A stretch of 63,533 bases of DNA, from the NCBI GenBank assembly GCA_002429385.1, contig DIZL01000025.1:1-63533 (forward strand), given 5' to 3'. The translations under genes and the position numbers were made by a program. Positions 24,746-32,759 of this stretch are shown piece after piece. The DNA is from Prolixibacteraceae bacterium UBA6029. Its GTDB lineage: Bacteria; Bacteroidota; Bacteroidia; Bacteroidales; Prolixibacteraceae. The notes beneath the pieces were generated by a model. That model did no database searches, was not told the DNA's origin, and was given only the letters and a program-made list of their open reading frames with translations. Position 1 is the first letter of the stretch. Each line of letters starts with the position of its first letter.

Positions 24746-26146
24746 TTATTCGCTGAATCCCAGACGACAAACTGCCTCCGGACTTATTAACTCATTCAAC
24801 TGCTGCTCATTAACTAATACTGATTTCAGGATAGCTTCCCTGACCGTAATTTGCTCCTCTTTAGCTTTCTTAACAAGTTCGCAGGCTTTTTCATATCCGA
24901 TGACAGGAATAAGGACAGTGATCAATACCGTTGAATTCAAAACGTTCTTCCGGCATTGATCTTCATTGGCTTTCATTCCCAGGATGCAATGTACCCGAAG
25001 CGTCATGCAGGCGTTTGTAAGCAGTTCGATGCTTTCAAGCAGGGAATGCGCAATGAGGGGCATCAACTGATTGAGTTCAAGGTTTCCCGATGCTGACGCC
25101 TGGGCAATTACCCCATCATGACCCATCACCAGGAGGGCTGCCTGAGAGGCTGCCTCAGGGATAACCGGATTGATCTTCCCCGGCATGATGGATGAACCGG
25201 CCTGCTTGGGTGGCAGAATGATCTCTGCCAATCCCGCATCGGGACCACTGGCCAGAAGGCGTAAGTCGTTACTGATTTTTAGTACCGAAACAGCACAGGC
25301 TTTCAGCATTCCCGAAACCTCAACAAATACATCTGCATTCTGGGTGTTGTCGATCAGATTCTCCGCCCTGGCCAGGCCAATACCTGTATTCATTCGCAAC
25401 TGATCCACCACCTGAAATATAAACTGTCGCGGGGCTCCCAGACCGGTGCCGATGGCAGTACCTCCCAGGTTAACCACCCGAAGCCGTTCTTCACACTTGG
25501 ATAAGCGCCAGCGGTCACGGTTAAAGGCTTCGGCATAAGCTGCCATTTCACGGCCCAGAGTAGTCAGTACGGCATCCTGCAATTGGGTTCTTCCAATTTT
25601 GACCACGGACGCAAACTCTTTTTCTTTCTCCTGAAATGCTTCCTGAAGGCCAAGCACTGCCTGTTCGAGCTGACGGATCATCCGTATGGCAGCCACTTTA
25701 AGGGCTGTAGGATAAGTATCGTTGGTCGATTGATGCAGGTTCACCTCATCGAGAGGAGAAACAGATGCATAGTCGCCCTTCTCTTTTCCTGCAATTTCCA
25801 AGGCCCGGTTGGCGATGACCTCATTCACATTCATATTGGTCGAGGTCCCTGACCCACCCTGCAGGCTGTCAACTACCACATGTTCATTTAAAAGTCCTTC
25901 GGCCATTTCGGAACAGGCCTGTTCCAGAGCATCGGCTTTTGGGAAATCAGGGAAATAACCCAAATGCCGGTTGGTCTGGAAACAGGCCAGTTTTACGGTA
26001 CCATATGCTTTTACCAATTCAGGATGAACCGCTCTTCCTGAAATATGGAAGTTCTCCATAGCCCGCAGGGTATGTATACCCCACAAAGCATCGGCAGGAA
26101 CTTCTCTGTCACCTAAAAGATCGGTCTCAATTCGGTAAATTGGCAT
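24746..26146 (-). CDS. aspA: Aspartate ammonia-lyase
   Basis: 466 residues, full length. Fumarase/aspartase superfamily signature GSSIMPGKINPV, with LWGIHTLRAMENF and LQGGSGTSTNMNVNEVIANR favouring aspartase over fumarase. It deaminates L-aspartate to fumarate and ammonia in the cytoplasm; in anaerobes this feeds fumarate respiration or succinate formation. Monocistronic; the 5' flank 26150-26320 holds two short palindromes. Confidence 0.93.
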   Translation of the reverse strand: MPIYRIETDLLGDREVPADALWGIHTLRAMENFHISGRAVHPELVKAYGTVKLACFQTNRHLGYFPDFPKADALEQACSEMAEGLLNEHVVVDSLQGGSGTSTNMNVNEVIANRALEIAGKEKGDYASVSPLDEVNLHQSTNDTYPTALKVAAIRMIRQLEQAVLGLQEAFQEKEKEFASVVKIGRTQLQDAVLTTLGREMAAYAEAFNRDRWRLSKCEERLRVVNLGGTAIGTGLGAPRQFIFQVVDQLRMNTGIGLARAENLIDNTQNADVFVEVSGMLKACAVSVLKISNDLRLLASGPDAGLAEIILPPKQAGSSIMPGKINPVIPEAASQAALLVMGHDGVIAQASASGNLELNQLMPLIAHSLLESIELLTNACMTLRVHCILGMKANEDQCRKNVLNSTVLITVLIPVIGYEKACELVKKAKEEQITVREAILKSVLVNEQQLNELISPEAVCRLGFSE

Positions 26147-26202
26147 AGATAAAGATTAATATAGATAATCAATTCATGAGTTCAAGTTTTATCCTGATAA
26201 GG

Positions 26203-26308
26203 CCTGCCTACCGGCAGGTAGGTAATAAGGTTTGAATCTATTGGTTATTTCCTTTGAGGTTAATTTCCTTAAAAATAAGGGTTTTTATCCATCCCGAGTA
26301 CTCAGAAT
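26203..26308. repeat. Two short intergenic palindromes
   Basis: CCTGCCTACCGGCAGG at 26203-26218 and a degraded copy of CCCGAGTACTCGGG (CCCGAGTACTCAG) at 26293-26305. Both are of the dispersed Bacteroidota intergenic type. They lie between aspA and the toxin gene. Confidence 0.6.
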
Positions 26309-26329
26309 TATTTTTTATCTGTATAACTA

Positions 26330-26644
26330 TTAATCAACTGCAGTGAGGTGACTTGAAATTATACGTTGAACATATACGTTTCCATGCTGATCGAGATTAT
26401 AAATGATAAACCAAATGGTTTGTTTGTTTCGTTTGTAATTATAAACCTTTTGTCCGTATCTTTTATGGGTAGGAAATTGTGCATTAAAATGGAGGGTTCT
26501 GGTGTCCAACTTGTCGCATGTCATTCTAATATCGGAGACATACTTTTTTGCGCGCTCAATAGCCAGGGGATGTTTTACCCAACTTACTAATCCTGTTAAA
26601 ATATCGGATAGATCTTCTATTGCTTGTTGGCTATAAAATACCAT
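26330..26644 (-). CDS. ParE/RelE-family toxin
   Basis: 104 residues. The alpha-beta pattern of the ParE/RelE superfamily is visible: QQAIEDLSDILTGLVSW at the start, HKRYGQKVYNYKRNKQTIWF and the final strands IIYNLDQHGNVYVQRIISSH. It overlaps the upstream antitoxin by 14 bp. It should act on gyrase or on ribosome-bound mRNA; which cannot be told from sequence. Confidence 0.8.
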   Translation of the reverse strand: MVFYSQQAIEDLSDILTGLVSWVKHPLAIERAKKYVSDIRMTCDKLDTRTLHFNAQFPTHKRYGQKVYNYKRNKQTIWFIIYNLDQHGNVYVQRIISSHLTAVD

Positions 26645-26834
26645 TTTCCTTACAATAAGAATCGAGATTCTCCTTTACTTGCTTTTCAAATTCATCACCT
26701 GTGACATATCCGTCGGGCACAACTCCTCTAATTGCAGGGTTGTCAAATTCGACACCTTTACGATAACGGCGTAAATCGGTTATGATTTTTTTTCCATTGC
26801 GGGTGTTGTCGTCTATTTTTACTGTGTGTATCAT
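26631..26834 (-). CDS. Antitoxin partner of the ParE/RelE-like toxin
   Basis: 67 residues from the ATG at 26834 (an upstream in-frame start adds 12 residues). The N-terminal segment (HTVKIDDNTRNGKKIITDL) looks like a short DNA-binding or dimerisation strand-helix also seen in the orphan at 58694-58894, and the acidic C-terminal helix (DEFEKQVKENLDSYCKEN) should bind the toxin. The operon order antitoxin-toxin with overlap is classical. Confidence 0.72.
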   Translation of the reverse strand: MIHTVKIDDNTRNGKKIITDLRRYRKGVEFDNPAIRGVVPDGYVTGDEFEKQVKENLDSYCKENGIL

Positions 26835-27026
26835 ACTGCTTTGATTTTGTAAATCGATAAAATACCCCACGAATTTACGATATTCGTTTCAAAACTCAAC
26901 AATTACAGGTTAGTTTTTTCCTCTTATAATGCCAAAAGTAACAGATTTATGGGTACACGGTAACTTCTTCGGGCAGGCTTTTCCTTTTTCCTCATTTCCT
27001 GAACACTGCGACTGAACACTCTCATC

Positions 27027-28412
27027 TTAGCAATACATATCGTGCTGGCCTTTTTTAACCTTTTCAAGAAGCGTGATGGCTCTTTCACGGGCAACGCCAT
27101 GCATTGAATTAAGGACATCCTCAATCAGGTCCTCCCCAATCAATCGGGTTTCGTATGAGGCATAATCCATCAGATATTCCATGAAGGTAGATATGGCATT
27201 GGGGCCGCAATGATTCTTGATATCACCCGGCTTGGCACGGTCCATGAAATCCTGACCTGTCCGGCCCAGACGGTAACATCCAGTGCAGAAGGAAGGAATG
27301 TAACCCATCTCAGCCACATCCCTGATAACCTCATCCAAGGGGCGATGATCGCCCAGGCAGAACTGGCTGCCGTCATCTTCATGTAGCGAGTCGGTATAGC
27401 CTCCCGGATTGGTGCGGCTCCCTGCCGAAATCTGGGATACGCCCAGTGCAAAGGTGTCACGTCGCATATGGGCTGTTTCGCGGGTCGACATAATAATGCC
27501 GGTATAAGGTACGGCCAGCCTAAGGATGGCCACAATCTTACGGAAATCCAAGTCTGAAACCACAAATGGCGGATGGGAAGCAATGTCCGAACCTGTTGCC
27601 GGTTCAAGCCTTGGCACACTGATGGTGTGCGGACCTACCCCAAAGACCCTTTCGAGTTCCTGAATATGTTGCATGAGTGCAAGCAGTTCAAAACGGAAAT
27701 TGTATAATCCGAACAATACGCCGATGCCTACATCATCAATATGGGCTTCCATGGCGCGGTGAAGGGCTGTAACCCGATAATCGTAATCCGCTTTCTTCCC
27801 GCCTGTATGTACCTTGTGGTAAGTTTCATGGTGATAGGTCTCCTGGAAAAGCTGGAATGTTCCAATCTTAGCCTGCTTCAGTATCCTGAATTCATCCAGG
27901 TCCATCGGCGCTATATTGACATTAACCCTGCGGATTTCACCATTCCCCACTTTAGCCTCATAGACCGAAGCGATCGAGTCGATCACATACTGAAATCCCT
28001 CTTTGGGGTATGATTCACCGGCAACCACCAGGATTCGCTTGTGTCCCTGCCTGATCAGTATTTCGGTTTCGCGTTTGATTTCATCCTGACTGAGCGCACG
28101 CCGGACCAGATCCTTGTTCTTTGCCCTGAAGGCACAATAGCTGCATTCATTGGCACAAAGATTGGATATATACAACGGGGCAAAGATTACCAGCCGCTTC
28201 CCGTAAATCTTTTCCTTAATGTGATTGGCCGATTCAAACAGCTCGAACAGCTGCATCGGATCGTTGATGTTGGTGAGTACCGCCACATCGGCCAGATCAA
28301 GCCCTTTCATTTCTTTGGCTTTATTAAGCACAGCGGTTACTCTCTTCGGATCAGGCTTTTTATTCTCTTCCAGGATCCTTGCGATTTCGGCTTCATTGAT
28401 AAATGATGACAT
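27027..28412 (-). CDS. hydG: [FeFe]-hydrogenase H-cluster maturase HydG
   Basis: 461 residues. Radical-SAM cluster motif CANECSYC, and the HydG-specific C-terminal auxiliary cluster motif CX2CX22C beginning CTGCYRLGRTGQDF and ending NHC. HydG cleaves tyrosine to make the CO and CN ligands of the H-cluster. The CX2CX22C tail separates it from the thiamine enzyme ThiH, which it otherwise resembles. Neither HydE nor a hydrogenase is nearby; HydF lies at 54075 on the other strand. Implies H2 metabolism and an anaerobic lifestyle. Confidence 0.95.
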   Translation of the reverse strand: MSSFINEAEIARILEENKKPDPKRVTAVLNKAKEMKGLDLADVAVLTNINDPMQLFELFESANHIKEKIYGKRLVIFAPLYISNLCANECSYCAFRAKNKDLVRRALSQDEIKRETEILIRQGHKRILVVAGESYPKEGFQYVIDSIASVYEAKVGNGEIRRVNVNIAPMDLDEFRILKQAKIGTFQLFQETYHHETYHKVHTGGKKADYDYRVTALHRAMEAHIDDVGIGVLFGLYNFRFELLALMQHIQELERVFGVGPHTISVPRLEPATGSDIASHPPFVVSDLDFRKIVAILRLAVPYTGIIMSTRETAHMRRDTFALGVSQISAGSRTNPGGYTDSLHEDDGSQFCLGDHRPLDEVIRDVAEMGYIPSFCTGCYRLGRTGQDFMDRAKPGDIKNHCGPNAISTFMEYLMDYASYETRLIGEDLIEDVLNSMHGVARERAITLLEKVKKGQHDMYC

Positions 28413-28498
28413 GGCAGTAATTTTCAGAGGTTCAAATTATTCTAACAAATGTAACACTCATTAATCAAAAAAGTATGATTAAAGCTTGAAATATTATA

Positions 28499-28506
28499 AT
28501 ATACTT
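28499..28506 (+). promoter_or_regulatory. Putative -7 element for the membrane protein gene
   Basis: TATACTTG, 7 of 8 to TAnnTTTG, 34 bp before the chosen ATG at 28540. Its position supports the shorter start. Confidence 0.45.
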
Positions 28507-28539
28507 GCATTGTTTTTTAAGCTTTTTGATTCCATCGTT

Positions 28540-29154
28540 ATGCACGAAAATCTGATCCGTGAAATCTCCATTATAGGGGTTTCAATCCTTAACCTGGCCA
28601 TTACCGTTTGGTATTGCTGGCTGACTTATAAACAGAAAATAAAGCCTGCACTTGCCATGTGGATCTTTTTCACCATTGCCGTGGCCATCAGCCTGACCAC
28701 TTACATGGAATCAGCTCAGTATAGTTTCCTTGACAATATCCTGAATACAACCGATCTGGCCCTGACGGCCATCGTCTCCGTTGCCATTTACTTCTTCGGC
28801 GACCACACTTCACGCTTCAGCCGTTTCGACAAGGGATGTCTGCTGGCCGTAACGATCATCCTGCTGTTCTGGCTTATCACCAAAAATCATGTAGTGACCC
28901 ATACCCTGACCCAGATCATCCTGGTGATCGCCTACTTTCCCGTGATCAGCCGTCTGTGGAAAACAAGGGAGAACGGCGAATCATTTACCATCTGGATCGG
29001 CATGTTGCTTGCACCGGTGCTGTCACTCCTCTCCAGCAAAGGCACGCTTGCAACGATCTATTCAGTCAGGGCCATCGTCTGCATCGTGATATTGCTGCTG
29101 CTCATGCTTCGGGTGGAGTACCTGAAACGGGTACGTCCAACGAAAGCAATTTAA
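28540..29154 (+). CDS. Integral membrane protein, unknown function
   Basis: 204 residues from the ATG at 28540; the 18-residue upstream extension would cover the probable promoter. About seven hydrophobic helices (ISIIGVSILNLAITVWYCWL, MWIFFTIAVAISLTTYM, LLAVTIILLFWLIT, IVCIVILLLLMLR) with short loops. No family recognised; some resemblance to PQ-loop-like or small multi-TM proteins is too weak to name. It is followed by a block of dispersed repeats and no clear terminator. Confidence 0.7.
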   Translation: MHENLIREISIIGVSILNLAITVWYCWLTYKQKIKPALAMWIFFTIAVAISLTTYMESAQYSFLDNILNTTDLALTAIVSVAIYFFGDHTSRFSRFDKGCLLAVTIILLFWLITKNHVVTHTLTQIILVIAYFPVISRLWKTRENGESFTIWIGMLLAPVLSLLSSKGTLATIYSVRAIVCIVILLLLMLRVEYLKRVRPTKAI

Positions 29155-29501
29155 AGCCGCGTTAGCGGTGATAGTATGGTAGAAAGTAAAATGCACCTAC
29201 GAAAAAAGCCGCGTTAGCGGTGACACTTTTCCCAGATAGTGTCAGTGCTACACACCTTGAAACTTGATACATAATCAGAATCTATCCTGCTGTCGGTGCG
29301 ATACACCTGAAAAACCGTGTTATCGGTGACTGTATGTCGAGATAGAATAATACAAAGTGTCAGTGCTACGCACCTTGGATCTTTACGTATAATCAAAATC
29401 TACCATATTGTCAGTGCTACGCACCTAAAAAGCCGCGTTAGCGGTGACAGTATGGTAGAAAACAAAATGCAACTACGAAAAAAGCCGCGTTAGCGGTGAC
29501 A
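29155..29501. repeat. Block of interspersed short hairpin repeats of two mirror types
   Basis: Type A, GCCGCGTTAGCGGTGA, occurs at 29156, 29208, 29431 and 29484, with a degraded copy at 29314. Type B, TGTCAGTGCTACGCACCT, occurs at about 29239, 29291, 29358 and 29409 with small changes. Type B resembles the reverse complement of type A, so the block is an array of inverted units. A longer unit (A followed by AGTATGGTAGAAA and A-rich DNA) is duplicated at 29156 and 29431. No coding potential. Confidence 0.8.
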
Positions 29502-29589
29502 CATTTCCTTTCTTTCCTGAAACCCAAATCAATCAACCCTTTCATCAAAATTTCACCCACATCTGTCTTGCGTGAGACCAAAATAAATC

Positions 29590-29597
29590 TAATTTTG
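29590..29597 (+). promoter_or_regulatory. -7 element TAATTTTG for the cupin regulator operon
   Basis: Exact TAnnTTTG match. It overlaps the upstream GTG at 29597, so the true start is the ATG at 29624, giving a leader of about 23 nt. Confidence 0.6.
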
Positions 29598-29623
29598 TGA
29601 ATCACTCTCTAAAAGCCCCTACT

Positions 29624-30199
29624 ATGACAGCTGGTAATACCATTGGTGAAAAGATCAGACAGATTCGTGAAATGAAAATGGTCAGTATTGAAGAACTGGC
29701 CGCGAGATGTGGAATGGATATTTTGCTTGTTCAAAAGATTGAAGAAGAGAAGAATATTCCGTCCCTGGCTCCGCTGATCAAAATCGCCCGCGCCCTGGGT
29801 GTCCGTTTAGGCACATTCCTCGACGACAGTGATTCCTATGGCCCCGTGGTGGTCCGTTCAGGAGAACATTACAAGGGAGCAAGGTTTACCTCCCAGGCCA
29901 GTGAATCGCTTGAGCACCTCAACTTTTACTCCCTTGCCTACGATAAGGCAGGACGCAATATGGAACCTTTTATCGTGGATATCGAACCGGGGCTTCAGTC
30001 CGATTATATGCTTTCATCCCACGAAGGGGAGGAATTTATTTATGTGCTTGACGGCGAGATTGAAATCAATTACGGCAAGGAAGTCTACCACCTGGCCAAG
30101 GGTGACAGCATCTACCTCGACTCGATCGTCCTGCATAACGTTCATTCGGGTAGCAACAGCTCAGCCAAAATACTTGCGGTAGTTTACGCCCCTTTTTAA
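29624..30199 (+). CDS. XRE-family regulator with cupin domain
   Basis: 191 residues from the ATG at 29624. Helix-turn-helix about 8-65 (IGEKIRQIREMKMVSIEELA, IPSLAPLIKIARALGV) followed by a cupin_2 barrel about 110-190 (SHEGEEFIYVLDGEIEINYG, KGDSIYLDSIVLHNVHS). This domain order binds a small ligand in the cupin and represses or activates nearby genes. It is 28 bp upstream of an acyl-CoA ligase gene and probably controls that operon in response to a fatty acid or related metabolite (inference from the pairing). Confidence 0.87.
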   Translation: MTAGNTIGEKIRQIREMKMVSIEELAARCGMDILLVQKIEEEKNIPSLAPLIKIARALGVRLGTFLDDSDSYGPVVVRSGEHYKGARFTSQASESLEHLNFYSLAYDKAGRNMEPFIVDIEPGLQSDYMLSSHEGEEFIYVLDGEIEINYGKEVYHLAKGDSIYLDSIVLHNVHSGSNSSAKILAVVYAPF

Positions 30200-30227
30200 T
30201 CCCCCCAACTCCTGAAATTCTGATCCG

Positions 30228-31880
30228 ATGCAATTAATCGATTTTACCCTCGGCGATTTACTTGAAAAGTATGCTCTCGAAGCTCCCGACAGGGAATTTA
30301 TGGTCTATACCGATCGCAATTTACGCTTCACTTACAGGCAGTTCAACGAACGGGTCGATCAGCTGGCCAAGGGTCTATTGTACATCGGTGTAGGTAAGGA
30401 CGACAAGGTAGGCATCTGGGCCAACAATGTGCCCGACTGGCTGACCTTCATGTTTGCAACGGCTAAGATCGGCGCCGTGCTGGTCACCATTAATACAAAT
30501 TATAAGACTACCGAGTTGGAATACCTGCTCCGTGATGCTGACATACATACCCTGTGCCTGATTGACGGATTCCGCGACAGCGATTATGTGAACATGATCT
30601 TTGACCTTGTTCCTGAATTAAAGACCAGCCAGCGCGGAAACCTTGTCAGTGAGAAGTTTCCCAAACTACAGAATGTCATCTTTATCGGGCCACAGAAGCA
30701 CCGCGGAATGTACAATACCTCCGAGCTGATTTTGCTGGGCAGCCATATCGACGATATGGAACTTGAACTGATCAGGGAAACTATTTCGACGCATGATGTG
30801 GTTAACATGCAGTACACTTCAGGAACAACCGGCTTCCCCAAAGGGGTGATGCTGTCCCATCACAACATCCTGAACAATGGCTATGCCGCCGGTGAATGCA
30901 TGCGTTTCACCCACAATGAGCGGGTACTCGTTTGTGTTCCGCTCTTCCATTGTTTTGGTTGCGTGCTTGCCCTTTGCGCGGTCATTACCCATGGCTGCAC
31001 GATGGTCATGGTCGAAAACTTCGATCCCCTCATGGTACTGGCCTCCGTGGAAAAAGAAAAATGCACCGTCCTGCACGGCGTACCCACCATGTTTATTGCC
31101 GAACTGAACCACCCCATGTTTAACATGTTCGACCTAAGTACCCTCAGGACGGGCATCATGGCCGGTTCCCTCTGCCCCATCGAAACCATGAACCAGGTGA
31201 TGCAGAAGATGAACATGAAGGACATCATCATCGTCTATGGCCTAACTGAAACCTCACCCGGGATGACGGCCACCCGTACCCACAATTCACCCGAAGTACG
31301 TGCAACAACGGTAGGATTTGAGTTTCCCAATGTGGAGGTTAAAATCTTCAATCCTGAAACCGGTAATGAATGTCCCCCCGAAGAACAGGGCGAAATATGC
31401 TGCCGGGGCTACAACCTGATGAAAGGCTATTACAATAATCCTGAAGCCACGGCCAAAGCCATTGATGCAGAGGGCTGGCTCCACTCAGGTGACCTGGCCG
31501 TGAAAACCGAAGACGGCTTCTTCCGCATTACAGGCCGCATCAAAGACATGATTATCTGCGGGGGCGAGAACATTTATCCCCGCGAAATCGAGAATTTCAT
31601 CTACAACATGCCCGAAGTGGAAGCTGTCGAAGTGGCCGGAGTCCCCAGTAAGAAATACGGCGAACAGGTGGGCGCCTTCATCAAGCTCAAAGCCGGCAAG
31701 CATCTGACCGAGGAAGATATCCAGGAGTTCTGCCGGGGAAAAATCGCCCGGTATAAAATACCACAATACATATTTTTCGTCGATGATTTTCCGATGACTG
31801 CCAGCGGCAAGATCCAGAAATACAAACTCCGTGAATTAAGCCTCGAACTGCTCGAAAAAAGAGGAATCATAGCTGTCTAG
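30228..31880 (+). CDS. AMP-dependent acyl-CoA synthetase
   Basis: 550 residues. ANL superfamily: P-loop MQYTSGTTGFPKGVMLSHHN, YGLTETSPGM, WLHSGDLAVKTEDGFFRITG, hinge RIKDMIICGGENIYPREIE, and the terminal catalytic Lys in TASGKIQKYKLRE. It activates a carboxylic acid, most like medium- or long-chain fatty acids, to its CoA thioester through an acyl-adenylate. Second gene of the operon with the XRE-cupin regulator. G+C and codon use look higher than in neighbours, which may reflect strong expression. Confidence 0.9.
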   Translation: MQLIDFTLGDLLEKYALEAPDREFMVYTDRNLRFTYRQFNERVDQLAKGLLYIGVGKDDKVGIWANNVPDWLTFMFATAKIGAVLVTINTNYKTTELEYLLRDADIHTLCLIDGFRDSDYVNMIFDLVPELKTSQRGNLVSEKFPKLQNVIFIGPQKHRGMYNTSELILLGSHIDDMELELIRETISTHDVVNMQYTSGTTGFPKGVMLSHHNILNNGYAAGECMRFTHNERVLVCVPLFHCFGCVLALCAVITHGCTMVMVENFDPLMVLASVEKEKCTVLHGVPTMFIAELNHPMFNMFDLSTLRTGIMAGSLCPIETMNQVMQKMNMKDIIIVYGLTETSPGMTATRTHNSPEVRATTVGFEFPNVEVKIFNPETGNECPPEEQGEICCRGYNLMKGYYNNPEATAKAIDAEGWLHSGDLAVKTEDGFFRITGRIKDMIICGGENIYPREIENFIYNMPEVEAVEVAGVPSKKYGEQVGAFIKLKAGKHLTEEDIQEFCRGKIARYKIPQYIFFVDDFPMTASGKIQKYKLRELSLELLEKRGIIAV

Positions 31881-32013
31881 ACAAACCTAGTCCTATCCTG
31901 AAATAAAAAGTTTATCTCAAATCTAAAACAGATGCTCTTGCAAGTATCTGTCCTACTGCCTTTTCTCCTGAACAGGTCAAGGATGGGTCAGGGATTGCTG
32001 TTGGAATACCTTT

Positions 32014-32208
32014 TACCACTGTCGTACCACTGTCATACCACTGTCATACCACTTTCGGAACAAATTCGAAACAAATTCGAATATAATACGTAACAAATTC
32101 GACACAAATTCGAAGCAGTACGAATTTGTGTCGAATTTGTTACGTATTATATTCGAATTTGTTACGAATTTGTTCCGAAAGTGGTATGACAGTGGTATGA
32201 CAGTGGTA
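32014..32208. repeat. Long palindrome made of contiguous 11-bp units (copy 2, near-perfect)
   Basis: Left arm 32025-32112 and right arm 32121-32208 are each exactly eight 11-bp units (88 bp) and are inverted copies with a single mismatch; the loop is AAGCAGTA. An extra unit precedes at 32014. Left units in order: TACCACTGTCA twice, TACCACTTTCG, GAACAAATTCG, AAACAAATTCG, AATATAATACG, TAACAAATTCG, ACACAAATTCG. The sequence could extrude as a cruciform or form an 88-bp RNA hairpin. It lies about 130 bp after the acyl-CoA synthetase stop. Confidence 0.95.
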
Positions 32209-32759
32209 TGAAGCATTCCTATCGGGAAAGGCAGGGGATAATATGCCTGTACATTCGTTTTCCTTATTTGTTGGGGCTTGACAGGGGTAGGATTAAACAA
32301 ACAATAATAGTATTAAAGGGGGATATGATAGAACCCAATAAAGTTATAATTTGAAAGCAAATAACAACGAAGATGAATCAAATATATGGCAATCCATGTG
32401 AATTAATAGAATAAAACAGAGTCAGAAATTAGATTTCAAATACTTCGTTACAAATTATGAAACATTTTGGACCGCAGATTAAATTTAAGCCAGATAATTA
32501 TGAGATGCGTTAAACTTCAATTAACTTAGCGGTAAAATATAATTTGAATAAATTGTTTTAAAATTCGAAGTCAGACACTACGGATGGGACATGAATGGAA
32601 AGACCGGATAGTTATACATCCTGAAATTAATGATATTCCATTTTTCAGGCCGGCATTTGTATCGGATGGGGATTTCAGAATGAAACAGAATTGAAATGTA
32701 CACCAAACTCTTAACCTACAAATTAATGAATACTAACCATTTAACTTAAATCTTGCATT
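32209..32759 (+). other. AT-rich intergenic region with conserved element flank at its left end
   Basis: 32213-32250 carries the conserved flank of the palindrome family (CATTCCTATCGGGAAAGG); one frame reads EAFLSGKAGDNM. The remaining ~500 bp is AT-rich with no credible ORF, RNA gene or terminator; it must contain the promoter of the gene at 32760, but I cannot assign it. Confidence 0.5.

Noticed and set aside
29155..29501. Integron attC sites
   Set aside because: GTTAGCG looked like part of a core site, but the RYYYAAC/GTTRRRY pairs are not satisfied and no integrase is present.
32013..32300. 95-codon minus-strand open frame
   Set aside because: Also created by the palindrome and flank; repeated amino acids come from the array.
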